Origin: Lachnospiraceae bacterium
GTDB lineage: Bacteria > Bacillota > Clostridia > Lachnospirales > Lachnospiraceae
DNA length: 64,000 nucleotides
Direction of reading: 5' to 3'
Assembly (NCBI GenBank): GCA_017619635.1
Contig: JAFZRZ010000067.1
Location: forward strand, 1-64,000
Under the pieces are notes generated by a model. It was not told the DNA's origin and made no database searches. It was given only the letters and a program-made list of their open reading frames with translations. Numbering within the stretch: the first letter of the stretch is position 1; every line of letters starts with the position of its first letter. Positions 20,238 through 29,866 of this stretch are shown in pieces. The position numbers were made by a program, and so were the translations under genes.

Positions 20238-21635
20238 TTAATACGCGTTCTTAAATCCTTTGAATATGGTCAGAAATAAAATCTTAAGATCAAATCCGAA
20301 AGACCAGTTTTCGATATAGTACAGATCGTAACTTATCCTCTTGTGGATGGATGTGTCACCTCTGAAGCCGTTTACCTGTGCCCATCCGGTAAGTCCCGGA
20401 CGAACCTGATGCTTGATCATATAGCGCGGTATCTCTTCCTTAAACTGTTCCACGAATTGCGGCCTCTCGGGTCTGGGTCCGACCAGACTCATGTCCCCCT
20501 TAAGGATGTTAAAAAGCTGGGGAAGTTCATCAAGATTGAAACGTCTCATGATCCTGCCACTGGGTGTGACTCTCGGATCATCCTTGACTGTCCATGCCTT
20601 CTGCTCTTCCTTGACTTCCTGAACACGCATAGTTCTGAATTTATATATATTGAAGGACTTGTTGTGAAGTCCTATCCTTTCCTGTTTATAAATGACCGGT
20701 CCCCTGCTTGAGAATTTAACTATGAGCGCAAGGATGATCATAAGCGGTGATAAAATTATAATACCAGCAAACGAGAAAATAAAGTCAAATATTCGTTTTA
20801 CAACCGCATTAAGTGTATTGGTCAGCGGAACATATCTTATATTAATGACGGGCAATCCGTCAAGTTCTTCCGTATAGGGTCTGTTGGGTATCAGACTGCT
20901 GTAATCCGGGATGAATTTTGTATGCACACCGGATTTCTCACATTTGCTCACAATCTCTGCGAGCATGTCGTAATCAGAAAGCGGTAGTGTTACTGCTATC
21001 TCATCCAGAGTGGCTCCCGGAAGCACCACATCGATATCATCTATTACACCGACAACCTTTACTCCCTTGTATACCGTTCCTATAGGCACATTGTTATCAA
21101 GTATGCCTCTTACAACATAGCCCCACTGGGGATTGGCATTGAGTCTGTTTATATATTCCTCCGCTGCTCTCGAATAGCCTACTATCAGGATATATTTAAG
21201 GTTGTAGCCCTTTTTCCTGAACTTTCTAAGGAGCGAACGGATTATGCATCTTACAGTAAATGCAGCGATCGTATTGGTAACACTGAATATCGCGATAAGT
21301 CCACGGGAGAAGTCTCCGACTTTAAACAGTGTTATGGCGATCATGAACGCAGCCACACCGATTATGTTGGCTCTCACGACCGCTCCCAGCTCTGTCTCCA
21401 TCCTCTGCGATCTCTTGGGAACGTACATCCTGTTCATATAATATATGATCAGATATCCCGGTACGAGAAAATACAGCGCAGAGAAATAGAACGCAGGCGT
21501 ATGAGCAAGCGTGGATCCTTCGGAAAGGAAGCCCTCAAACTTCAAAAACCATGCGAGCAGATATGATCCTGCAACTACAAGTCCGTCTATAACAATGTGA
21601 AGTTGATTAAAATACTTCTGATTATCTTTAATCAT
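20238..21635 (-). CDS. Undecaprenyl-phosphate sugar-1-phosphate transferase (WbaP/WcaJ type)
   Basis: A 465-residue polyisoprenyl-phosphate hexose-1-phosphate transferase that starts a lipid-linked glycan. Four or five N-terminal helices (1-130) precede a CoA-binding-like Rossmann domain (about 145-250). A further membrane segment (about 282-305) leads to the catalytic bacterial-sugar-transferase domain. Its signatures are KFRTM, FNLDELPQLFNILKGDMSL, VGPRPERPQF and PGLTGWAQVNG. The size and architecture match the large WbaP/WcaJ group rather than the short PglC type. The sugar is probably glucose or galactose but cannot be fixed from sequence. It has its own promoter. Confidence 0.92.
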   Translation of the reverse strand: MIKDNQKYFNQLHIVIDGLVVAGSYLLAWFLKFEGFLSEGSTLAHTPAFYFSALYFLVPGYLIIYYMNRMYVPKRSQRMETELGAVVRANIIGVAAFMIAITLFKVGDFSRGLIAIFSVTNTIAAFTVRCIIRSLLRKFRKKGYNLKYILIVGYSRAAEEYINRLNANPQWGYVVRGILDNNVPIGTVYKGVKVVGVIDDIDVVLPGATLDEIAVTLPLSDYDMLAEIVSKCEKSGVHTKFIPDYSSLIPNRPYTEELDGLPVINIRYVPLTNTLNAVVKRIFDFIFSFAGIIILSPLMIILALIVKFSSRGPVIYKQERIGLHNKSFNIYKFRTMRVQEVKEEQKAWTVKDDPRVTPSGRIMRRFNLDELPQLFNILKGDMSLVGPRPERPQFVEQFKEEIPRYMIKHQVRPGLTGWAQVNGFRGDTSIHKRISYDLYYIENWSFGFDLKILFLTIFKGFKNAY

Positions 21636-21662
21636 TACTCCCCATTAGCCTTTCAAAGAAAC

Positions 21663-21731
21663 ATGTGCCCATAAATAACCTAACTAACTGATTATACCAA
21701 TTAAGTCAAAAAACCACAAGTACGGGCACAT
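21663..21731 (-). promoter_or_regulatory. Promoter of the initiating-transferase unit, flanked by an inverted repeat
   Basis: On the minus strand TTGTGG (21714-21719), a 17-base spacer and TATAAT (21691-21696) form a good sigma-A promoter about 55 bases before the gene. ATGTGCCC upstream (21724-21731) and its exact complement GGGCACAT downstream (21663-21670) flank the promoter symmetrically, as an operator pair might. The regulator is unknown. Confidence 0.6.
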
Positions 21732-21739
21732 CCCAAGGT

Positions 21740-22726
21740 TCACACGATAAACCTTTTAAAAATGTTAAGAATAAGTATCAGCTCAACATATACATAACGG
21801 CCAAAACCCTTTATGCCAAGCCTTACTTTATGCGCTCTTGCCTTATCTGACGCACTGAGCTTAAAGCCTTTTATAAGTCCTTTAAGATACACGCTTCCGT
21901 GTCCTTTAAGAATAAAAAACAGTGTCTTTATAAAAAATCCTATGAATAAAAAAGGAAGATTTATTATGATCTGAAAAACAGGCATGTTCTTATATATAAT
22001 GTAGATACTGTTTCTGCTTGCCAGATCTATCTTAAACTCATTGTATCTCGAGCCGCTGAATCCGCTTCCCGCATGATCGCACACAGCCAGTGCACATGCC
22101 GCATTCTTATAGCCGTGAAGCACAGCCCTGTAGCCTACATCCACATCCTCCAAATATGCGAAATGCTCCTCGTCAAAGAGTCCTATCTTATCAAAGACAG
22201 CCTTTCTGTATATGGAAGCTCCTCCGCAGGAAGAAAAGATGCTCCTTAATCCTTTCTGTGCCTCAAACCTCTTAGAAGGCTTTCCCTTGTATGCAGCAAA
22301 TGCCCATCCCAGAGCACAGTAATGATCACCGAAACCGTCGATAAGAGTCGGATCTTTCATCTGTCTCATCAAGGAATTAACGGAAAAGAGGCGCTCATCA
22401 GAAGAGATCGCATTCTCAAGCTCAGAAACAAATCTCTCATCAACGACTATATCGTTGTTAAGAAGAATAACATACTCCGTATCGGAAGCTTCTATGCCTC
22501 TGTTTACGGCATATGAGAAACCGGTATTCTCCTTAAGCTCTATAAGACTGATAAAATCATGCGCGCAGTACTTCTTTACAAGATCAACACTTCCGTCTTT
22601 TGAACCGTTATCAACGACTATGATCTTAAAAGCACCTGAAGCCTCATAAGCCTTTATGAGGGAATCAAGACAGGGGGTGAGAAAATCTATTCCGTTGTAA
22701 TTCGGGATTATAACGGTGGTCTTCAT
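21740..22726 (-). CDS. Family 2 glycosyltransferase (WbbL-like), membrane-associated
   Basis: A 328-residue transferase with the GT-A start TVIIPNYNGIDFL, the nucleotide-binding VDNGSKDGSVD and the LLNNDIVVD metal-binding DxD-like region. FAYLEDVDVGYR supplies the catalytic acidic residues of the rhamnosyltransferase WbbL/RfbN group. A hydrophobic segment near residues 250-275 probably attaches it to the membrane. Its start overlaps the stop of the upstream GT gene by four bases (ATGA), so the two are translationally coupled. It appears to be the last gene of the GT unit. Confidence 0.88.
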   Translation of the reverse strand: MKTTVIIPNYNGIDFLTPCLDSLIKAYEASGAFKIIVVDNGSKDGSVDLVKKYCAHDFISLIELKENTGFSYAVNRGIEASDTEYVILLNNDIVVDERFVSELENAISSDERLFSVNSLMRQMKDPTLIDGFGDHYCALGWAFAAYKGKPSKRFEAQKGLRSIFSSCGGASIYRKAVFDKIGLFDEEHFAYLEDVDVGYRAVLHGYKNAACALAVCDHAGSGFSGSRYNEFKIDLASRNSIYIIYKNMPVFQIIINLPFLFIGFFIKTLFFILKGHGSVYLKGLIKGFKLSASDKARAHKVRLGIKGFGRYVYVELILILNIFKRFIV

Positions 22727-24144
22727 CTTGCCAGTTCCTCCAGTGAGGGCTCATAGAACACACGGTAACCCTCAAGCGAGCACTGCTCACATATCTCAAA
22801 GCTTAAGTTCTGGAGAACAAAGTCCTCAATACCCTTTGTATATATGAAATCACGCATGTCTGCGCATTCTTTTTTGCAATTTGTTAAATCCTGAATAAAT
22901 ATTTCGCGATACTCGGTTTTTGAAGCGATGGCTGAAACCGCGCCAAACAGCTCTTTTCTGACAAACATGAACCTTATATCCACAGCGACAGCATCCTGCT
23001 GCAGAGTGTTCCTGTGCATGTATCCGGAGAAGTTCACATTCTGTCCCTCCAGCGGACAAGTGCCTGTTTTGTCTAAAATACCACTTGTTATTTTACCTCG
23101 TCTGACTATGGGACCGCCTACGATACCTATATCAAACCTGTTTTTAAATATATCCTCGACGCCGACCATGTCACCGGCTGCATTGATCTCTCCGTTGGTA
23201 CCGTTTATGGCTCCGTATATGACTCTGAAAAAGCCGTTATGCTTTGTATCTACGACAGCACCGTTAACATGCCAGCTCTTTAAGAAATCGGCAACTGCTC
23301 TTTTACCCGCCTCATATGCATATCTCTTGCTCTCTGGATTTGATGCCGTGGAGTCGTTATGACATCTCCAGTGATATAAGACCTTCGCAACATGGCCTAT
23401 GGGCTTATCACTCGTTCTGTAGGCCCTGAGTAAAAGATCGTGGTCCTGGGCCCCGTCATACTCGCTTCTTAGTTCCAGTTTTTTGATAAGAGACGATTCC
23501 ATCACCACAAAGTGGCAGATATAGTTGTTTGAGAGCAAAAGATCAAGGTCAAATTCAGGCTTACGGTTTGGCTCATAGAACTTTTCGCCATAAGTATCGC
23601 ATTTATCCTCATCGGTATAGACGAAGGAATACTTTGTACCGTCCTTCTTTGCATCCTCTATCTTTCTTGCAAGCTCGTAGAGAGCATTCGGAGTAAGAAG
23701 ATCGTCATGATCCAAAAGACCGATATACTGTCCCGAAGCCACTCTTATACCCACGTTCGTGTTTGCGGCTATGCCCTTATCGTCAGTGTTTCTTATATAT
23801 GTTATCCTCTCATCGTCAAATGAGCGGACTACCTGCTCAACCTTGTCTGATTTGCTCGCATCGGCGATTATCAGCTCAAATGTGGGATATGTCTGATTGA
23901 GCACCGATCTTATCATGGCTCTCGCAAACACCTCATTTGTCTCATATGCGGGCACAACAATAGAGAACCTCGTTCTGACATCAAAACGAGCTTCTCTTTG
24001 TATCTTTGCCTCGGCCTCGGTGATATCCCTGTATTCATACTTCTTCGCATCCTGCGAAAGACGCTCTGCAGACGCATACAGGGTATCCTTAAGACCGTTC
24101 TTCTTCATGTAATTGTAAGCTTTTCTGAAATCGCCTAAGTTCAT
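22723..24144 (-). CDS. Family 2 glycosyltransferase with C-terminal extension
   Basis: A 473-residue protein. A helical N-terminal lead of about 55 residues precedes a GT-A domain (about 58-300). Visible motifs are FSIVVPAYETNEVF, DHDD at the nucleotide-metal site, YTDEDK, and YDGAQDHDLLLR, which carries the catalytic base. About 150 further residues resemble no domain I know. The same N-lead plus GT2 plan is found in the two larger transferases upstream, which suggests duplication within the locus. It is 24 bases downstream of the phosphohexomutase gene. Confidence 0.87.
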   Translation of the reverse strand: MNLGDFRKAYNYMKKNGLKDTLYASAERLSQDAKKYEYRDITEAEAKIQREARFDVRTRFSIVVPAYETNEVFARAMIRSVLNQTYPTFELIIADASKSDKVEQVVRSFDDERITYIRNTDDKGIAANTNVGIRVASGQYIGLLDHDDLLTPNALYELARKIEDAKKDGTKYSFVYTDEDKCDTYGEKFYEPNRKPEFDLDLLLSNNYICHFVVMESSLIKKLELRSEYDGAQDHDLLLRAYRTSDKPIGHVAKVLYHWRCHNDSTASNPESKRYAYEAGKRAVADFLKSWHVNGAVVDTKHNGFFRVIYGAINGTNGEINAAGDMVGVEDIFKNRFDIGIVGGPIVRRGKITSGILDKTGTCPLEGQNVNFSGYMHRNTLQQDAVAVDIRFMFVRKELFGAVSAIASKTEYREIFIQDLTNCKKECADMRDFIYTKGIEDFVLQNLSFEICEQCSLEGYRVFYEPSLEELAR

Positions 24145-24168
24145 ATCATCTCATAGGGAAATCGTTTA

Positions 24169-25896
24169 TCACATAGCTATGCAGGCTTTCAGTGCCTCCG
24201 TTAAAGCCTCATTCTTTGTTGTGGCGTCATCTAAGCTGTTTCCTTTGACACCCATGTAGAATTTAAGCTTCGGCTCTGTTCCCGAAGGTCTTGCACAGCA
24301 CCATGCATCATCGTTAAGCTCAAAGTAAAGGACATTTGACTGGGGAAGACCTGTCTTTGTGACATTTCCCGTTGCCATATCAAGTACGGTATCCTTGTCG
24401 TAATCTCTAAACGAGATAACCTTGTAATCGCCAAGCTGCTTGGGAGGATCGTTCCTTAAGTTCTCCATGATGGCTGCTATCTGCTTAGAGCCCTCAACGC
24501 CCTTAAGTGTGATAGAATACTGTGTCTCTTTAAAGTATCCGTACTCCTCATACATCTGAACCATACGATCCCATACGGTGATACCCTTTGACTTGCACCA
24601 TGCAGCAACCTCACAAAGAAGCATTACCGCAACGATGGCATCCTTGTCTCTTGCATGTGTGCCTGCAAGGCATCCGTATGATTCCTCAAGACCGAATACA
24701 TAATTGTGATCGCCCTTTTCGATAGCCCACTTGATCTGCTCACCGATATATTTGAATCCTGTGAGGACCTCTATCATGTCCACACCGTACTTCTTTGTGA
24801 TAACGTCAGCCATGTTTGTTGTGACTATGGTCTTAACAAGCATGGGATCTTTAGGCATTGTGCCTGTGTTTATCCTCTCTGAGAGAACATAATCGGCTAT
24901 AAGCATGCCTGACATATTTCCTGTGAAGGAAACATAGTCTTTTGTGTTTGTGTCATATGCATAGATTCCGAGTCTGTCAGCATCGGGATCGGTAGCAAGA
25001 ACGATATCAGCACCAACCTTCTTTGCAAGCTCGAGTGCAAGCTTGAATGCCTTGGGATCCTCGGGATTTGGATATTCAAGAGTTGTGAAGTTGGGATCGG
25101 GCATCTCCTGCTCGGGAACAACATACACGTTCTTGAATCCGATCTCTTTAAGTATCCTTCTGGCGGGAACGTTTCCTGTTCCGTTAAACGGTGTGTATAC
25201 GATCTTGATATCGTCAGCAACCTGAGAGATAATCTCGGGGTGTATTATCTGCTTCTTTAACTCAACCATGTACTTGTCATCTATCTCGCTTCCGATCACC
25301 TGATAGAGACCCTTGTTAATAGCTTCCGTCTTGTCCATGGTCTTAACGCTGTTATAATCCGTTACAGCTCTTACCTCGGCAATGATATCCTTGTCTCTGG
25401 GTGCTGTGACCTGTGCGCCGTCCTCCCAGTAAACCTTATATCCGTTATACTCCGGAGGATTGTGGCTTGCTGTCACAACTATACCTGCGGTGCAACCGAG
25501 TGTGCGAAGAGCAAATGAAAGCTCGGGAGTAGGTCTTAACGCATCAAAAACATATGCCTTTATGCCGTTTGCCGCAAGACAGAGGCCTGCCTCATCCGCA
25601 AACTCAGGGCTCATACGTCTTGAGTCATAAGCTATAGCAACACCCTTGTCCTGTGTTCCTGCCTTTAAGATGTAATTGGCAAGACCCTGTGTTGCTTTTC
25701 TGACTGTATATATATTCATCCTGTTTGTTCCGGCACCGATAACACCTCTTAAACCACCGGTACCAAACTCAAGATCCTTGTAGAATCTGTCCTCGATCTG
25801 AGCGGCATCATCAGCTATAGCCTTAAGCTCAGCCTTGGTCGCATCATCAAAGTAAGGATCCTCAAGCCAAAATCTGTATTCCTCCATATAACCCAT
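24169..25896 (-). CDS. Phosphoglucomutase/phosphomannomutase (alpha-D-phosphohexomutase)
   Basis: A 575-residue cytosolic mutase that interconverts hexose 6- and 1-phosphates. The phosphoserine loop is TASHNPPEYNGYK, the metal loop is DPDADRLGI, the sugar loop is EESYGC, and the phosphate-binding loop is RPSGTEPK; all four are intact. Length fits the PgcA/PMM-PGM group of Firmicutes. Start 25896 is chosen because GGAGG lies seven bases upstream. Inside a dTDP-sugar and GT locus it most likely supplies glucose-1-phosphate to RfbA, though a mannose-1-phosphate role is possible. Confidence 0.93.
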   Translation of the reverse strand: MGYMEEYRFWLEDPYFDDATKAELKAIADDAAQIEDRFYKDLEFGTGGLRGVIGAGTNRMNIYTVRKATQGLANYILKAGTQDKGVAIAYDSRRMSPEFADEAGLCLAANGIKAYVFDALRPTPELSFALRTLGCTAGIVVTASHNPPEYNGYKVYWEDGAQVTAPRDKDIIAEVRAVTDYNSVKTMDKTEAINKGLYQVIGSEIDDKYMVELKKQIIHPEIISQVADDIKIVYTPFNGTGNVPARRILKEIGFKNVYVVPEQEMPDPNFTTLEYPNPEDPKAFKLALELAKKVGADIVLATDPDADRLGIYAYDTNTKDYVSFTGNMSGMLIADYVLSERINTGTMPKDPMLVKTIVTTNMADVITKKYGVDMIEVLTGFKYIGEQIKWAIEKGDHNYVFGLEESYGCLAGTHARDKDAIVAVMLLCEVAAWCKSKGITVWDRMVQMYEEYGYFKETQYSITLKGVEGSKQIAAIMENLRNDPPKQLGDYKVISFRDYDKDTVLDMATGNVTKTGLPQSNVLYFELNDDAWCCARPSGTEPKLKFYMGVKGNSLDDATTKNEALTEALKACIAM

Positions 25897-25943
25897 ATAA
25901 ACACCTCCATATATCATTAGATTCTAATATTATATCATATTAA

Positions 25944-27887
25944 TCATATCTTTAACGAAAAATCGCTTCTGTCGAGTGAGAAATTGATATTGTAGTAAGG
26001 ATCACCCGCTTCCAAATCCTCTTTCCACTTCTCCCTGAACCTTGCGCTCTCCTCATCATATCTCTTTGCTTTTTCGCCCTTGTCATCAAGTCCTCTTGAT
26101 ATCGATTCAAAATGATAAAGCTCCGCAAAAGGCGTGAAAACATTCAGTAATCCGAGATGTCTTAACTTAAGGCAAAGGTCCACATCGTTAAGAGATATGG
26201 CAAAGCTCTCATCCAGACCGCCCACCTGTTCGTAAAGCTTTTTCTTTACCAGCAGACAGGCTCCCGTTACAGCCGTGACATCCTGTGCGTAGCAGAGTCT
26301 TCCCATGTAACCTAAGTTTTCCCTTGACTGACCGTAATGCGTATGTCCCGCAGTCCTGTGGGCACCGAGTCCTATGACAACGCCCGCATGCTGAATGGTC
26401 TTGTTCTCATAGTAGAGCTTTGCTCCCACAGCACCGACATCCTCACGCTGTGCATACATCAAGAGCTCTTCCATCCAGTTGACCGTTATAACCTGGGTAT
26501 CGTTGTTTAAAAGCAGGATGTATTCTCCGTCTGCCCTGCTCACACCAAGGTTGCAGACCTTTGAATAATTGAACTCTCCCTCATACTTTACAATCTTTAT
26601 CTTATCGCTCTCTATCTTTTTATAATATTCAAATATCTCTTCAGTCTCAGAGTTGTTCTCAACGACTATGATCTCGTAGTTATCATATGTGGATCTTTCG
26701 ACTATCGAATCGATACAGCGTTTAAGATCGTTAAGATGATCCTTGTTTGGTATCACTATCGATATCTTTGGATCTCCTTTTATCTCGTAGCTTATCTTGA
26801 ATATCGTCTCAAATGCCCTTGTTGAGCTTATCCTGAAATTCTTGTAGCCGTGGCTTCTTAAACTGTCCGCAACAGCCCCTCTGGCCGCTTCTATGGCATA
26901 ATCCTTGGCTGTTATATCGCTTGCCACGCTTCCTGCATGTGCTCTCCAGTAATACATGAGCCTCGGAACATGTACTATGCATTCAGCCTTATCCGTAAGC
27001 CTTAATATCATGTCATGATCCTGGCTTCCGTCAAACTTGCTCCTGAAAAGCTCTGTTCCCTCAAGAAGGCTTCTCTTAAAGCAGCTGAAATGACAGATAT
27101 AGTTGTTAGCCCTTAAGTTATCAGGTGCGTAATCCGGCTTGAAATGCATTGTCAGCATCTTATCGATATCATCGCCTGCAAAGGTGGTCTCGTCGCAGTA
27201 CAGATAATCGGCACCCTTCTCGTTTATGGCTTTTACATATTCAAAAAGGACTGAGGGATGAAGGATATCGTCATGGTCAAACAGCGCTATATACTCACCG
27301 CCTGCCATCTCTAAGCACCTGTTCGTGTTTCCTGATATACCCTCGTTCTTTTCAAGCTTTCTGTAGCATATGCGTCCGTCCTCACCTGCCATTTTGATGC
27401 AGTACTCACCGACATAGGCATGTGCATCATCTGAACCGTCTGCAAGACACAGCTGCCAGTTTTTGTAAGTCTGGTATAAAACAGACCCTATCATACTCTC
27501 AAGGAAGCCCTGCGGAGTATTGTAAAGCGGAACGAGTATGCTTATCAGAGGCATGCTGTCAAATACAGTTTCTTCCTCTGTTTTCCTCTGTACATCATCA
27601 GGAAAGCTCTTCTTGCCGTAGTTTGCCATGGCAAGCTTTTCCCTCTTTTTATATTTGATCTTGGCAACGACACCTCTTAAGCCCCCGCAGTTTTTTATCC
27701 GCGAGGTCTGTCTTGTGACATAGTGCATGCAGCGCCTCAAACCGCCTGTAGCTTTCCACAGCTTATTGTTATGGATCCTGTCTAAGCGAAACTGAAGATA
27801 ATCGTTTGCCTCTTCAAGCTCGGCGACCCTGCTTGCAAGATCTGCACACTTTATATGCTCTTTTTCATACAACTCTTCGTAATTCAT
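25944..27887 (-). CDS. Two-domain family 2 glycosyltransferase
   Basis: A 647-residue protein with a coiled-coil-like N-terminus (ASRVAELEEANDYLQFRLDR), then two complete GT-A domains. Domain 1 (about 112-335) has ISILVPLYNTP, FDHDDILHP, YCDETTF and FDGSQDHDMILR. Domain 2 (about 370-600) has ISIVIPNKDH, VVENNSETEE, LLNNDTQVI and AISLNDVDLCLKLR. Such tandem GT proteins often build a repeating disaccharide, like the multi-domain mannosyltransferases of the E. coli O8/O9a locus. Its start overlaps the upstream stop by one base (TAATG). Confidence 0.9.
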   Translation of the reverse strand: MNYEELYEKEHIKCADLASRVAELEEANDYLQFRLDRIHNNKLWKATGGLRRCMHYVTRQTSRIKNCGGLRGVVAKIKYKKREKLAMANYGKKSFPDDVQRKTEEETVFDSMPLISILVPLYNTPQGFLESMIGSVLYQTYKNWQLCLADGSDDAHAYVGEYCIKMAGEDGRICYRKLEKNEGISGNTNRCLEMAGGEYIALFDHDDILHPSVLFEYVKAINEKGADYLYCDETTFAGDDIDKMLTMHFKPDYAPDNLRANNYICHFSCFKRSLLEGTELFRSKFDGSQDHDMILRLTDKAECIVHVPRLMYYWRAHAGSVASDITAKDYAIEAARGAVADSLRSHGYKNFRISSTRAFETIFKISYEIKGDPKISIVIPNKDHLNDLKRCIDSIVERSTYDNYEIIVVENNSETEEIFEYYKKIESDKIKIVKYEGEFNYSKVCNLGVSRADGEYILLLNNDTQVITVNWMEELLMYAQREDVGAVGAKLYYENKTIQHAGVVIGLGAHRTAGHTHYGQSRENLGYMGRLCYAQDVTAVTGACLLVKKKLYEQVGGLDESFAISLNDVDLCLKLRHLGLLNVFTPFAELYHFESISRGLDDKGEKAKRYDEESARFREKWKEDLEAGDPYYNINFSLDRSDFSLKI

Positions 27888-29866
27888 TATACAGTCTTAT
27901 TCACCCTGATATATTTGTTTGTCTCTTTGAACAGCTTTAACCTTGATGCATGTGATTCGCTCAAGATGCATACCCTGTAGGTGTCAGCCTTTAAGGTATT
28001 CAGATCAAACGTGACGCTGAATCCGCACATTGAAGCATATTCCTCGCTGTCGAGGTTCATCTCAAGGTCTGGTCTGAAAACATCATTTGCCTTTATTATA
28101 TAACTGTTATTCTCGCCTTTTAATACGATGCTCCTTGAAAAACACGAGTTATCGCTTCCGGCAACATACGCATAACCGCTTATAAGGGCCTTACCTGTCT
28201 GCTTTGCGCTTATATCCTCAAATCTCTCGAAGCTGCCTGCATATTCAAGGCTCACCATCAGACATTCATTATACCATGTATCCTTGATGCTCTTATTAAA
28301 TGCAAGAGGATTTACATCCTCTGTAACGTCCCTGTGATCGTATTCGTATATGAATGAGTATCCCGTGTCACAGATATCGTTTGAAAGATGGATCGAATAA
28401 TAGGGATCCTTCGCATATATATACGGATGTCTGCCATAGAGCAGATCCCTTTCTCCTGTAAGTCGGCTTAATTTATCCGAGGAATCGTCATCTCCCCTGC
28501 TTAATGACTCATGGTGCCACAGATGGGTATTGTTGCATACCGCATTGTGATATCCGTGTTCATGAAGCCTGAAGCACAGATCGACATCATTAAATGCCAC
28601 TTCCAACTCCTCGCAGAAGCCTCCGACCTCATCAAATTTGGATTTATCCAGTAAAAGACAGGCTCCGGTCACTGCGATGCAGTTTCTCACACCGTTGTTA
28701 AGATCCATGTAATAATGGCTGTTATCGTCCTTAAATTGCAATTTATGGACCGGACCAAGTCTCAGATTGACTATGCCTGCATGCTGCAAAAGCATGGATC
28801 CCGGGTAGTAAAGCTTGGCTCCGACAGCACCTGTATGCGTTCTGGCTGCGACCTTTAACATCTTTTTAAGCCAGCTGCCTTCTCTTACCTCTATATCATC
28901 GTTTAAAAAAAGAAGATAATCTCCTTTTGCCTGCTTCGCACCCTGGTTGCACATACGCGAAAAGTTGAAAGGCTGAGGCTTGTAAAGATACGTGAAAACC
29001 TGCTTATCCACTGATTTTTCCACATATCCACAAGATACTAAATCTTGTTTTAATCCGGCTATCATGTCCTCTATTTTGCATTTATTCTCATCATCACTGC
29101 CGTTATCGACTATGATGATCTCATATCTTACATCCTTTGTGAGCCTTATGAATGACTCCAGACATGTCCTTAAAACATCAGGATTGTCCTTTGAAGGGAT
29201 TATGACGGAAACAAGGCTTTCATCGGGGGTGTTTTTCTGTCCCAGATATCCCTTCCTTATCTCATCCCATTCCTTTCCCGAATACATCTTTTTAAGGTTA
29301 TGGGAATGATAAAGGGCATCATTTACATGACATATCTCCCTGTCTTTTAAGGTAGATGTTATCTTTAAAACAAGCTCATATATATTCTGTACTTTTCCGA
29401 TGCCTTTTAACAGCTCACTCCTTACAGCGACCATATTTCCGAAATACATATGATCCAAAAGAGTATCGGGTGACCATCCGGGTTTAAACCACGGATTCAT
29501 GCGTATCTGCTCGTTGCTGTTATACTCATCCTCATCCGCATATATCAGTGACACCTGTTCTTTGGTATCGAATATATCAGCCACTATCATTGCAGCATCC
29601 GCATCAAGGCCTTTTATATCGCTTGTAAAGATCACGTAATCGGTAGGGATGTCCAAAGATGAATCCGGATCAACGCAGTCATATGCAAGGATGCTAACCT
29701 TCTCCTGAGCCTCTTTTAAGCTAACAGAGATCTCATTTAAAAGAGCGCTTCTTACGGTCTTTGCATACTGGTCATAGGAAAAGAAGCTCATATCGAGCTT
29801 ATCCATATATTCGTTATAAAGTTTAGATACAACGGGAGCACGTAAAAGCTCTTTAACAAGTCCCAT
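27887..29866 (-). CDS. Family 2 glycosyltransferase with degenerate first domain and C-terminal beta domain
   Basis: A 659-residue protein related to its 647-residue neighbour. The first GT domain seems reduced: only a short YVIFTSDIKGLDADAA region and the YADEDEYNSNE and NPWFKPGWSPDTLL parts remain (about 75-200), with no proper nucleotide-binding start. The second domain (about 228-470) is complete, with VSVIIPSKDNPDVL, VDNGSDDENK, FLNDDIEV and VAFNDVDLCFRLH. The last 150 residues look like an extra beta-rich domain. One active domain is therefore expected. One-base overlaps with both neighbours imply tight coupling. Confidence 0.85.
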   Translation of the reverse strand: MGLVKELLRAPVVSKLYNEYMDKLDMSFFSYDQYAKTVRSALLNEISVSLKEAQEKVSILAYDCVDPDSSLDIPTDYVIFTSDIKGLDADAAMIVADIFDTKEQVSLIYADEDEYNSNEQIRMNPWFKPGWSPDTLLDHMYFGNMVAVRSELLKGIGKVQNIYELVLKITSTLKDREICHVNDALYHSHNLKKMYSGKEWDEIRKGYLGQKNTPDESLVSVIIPSKDNPDVLRTCLESFIRLTKDVRYEIIIVDNGSDDENKCKIEDMIAGLKQDLVSCGYVEKSVDKQVFTYLYKPQPFNFSRMCNQGAKQAKGDYLLFLNDDIEVREGSWLKKMLKVAARTHTGAVGAKLYYPGSMLLQHAGIVNLRLGPVHKLQFKDDNSHYYMDLNNGVRNCIAVTGACLLLDKSKFDEVGGFCEELEVAFNDVDLCFRLHEHGYHNAVCNNTHLWHHESLSRGDDDSSDKLSRLTGERDLLYGRHPYIYAKDPYYSIHLSNDICDTGYSFIYEYDHRDVTEDVNPLAFNKSIKDTWYNECLMVSLEYAGSFERFEDISAKQTGKALISGYAYVAGSDNSCFSRSIVLKGENNSYIIKANDVFRPDLEMNLDSEEYASMCGFSVTFDLNTLKADTYRVCILSESHASRLKLFKETNKYIRVNKTV

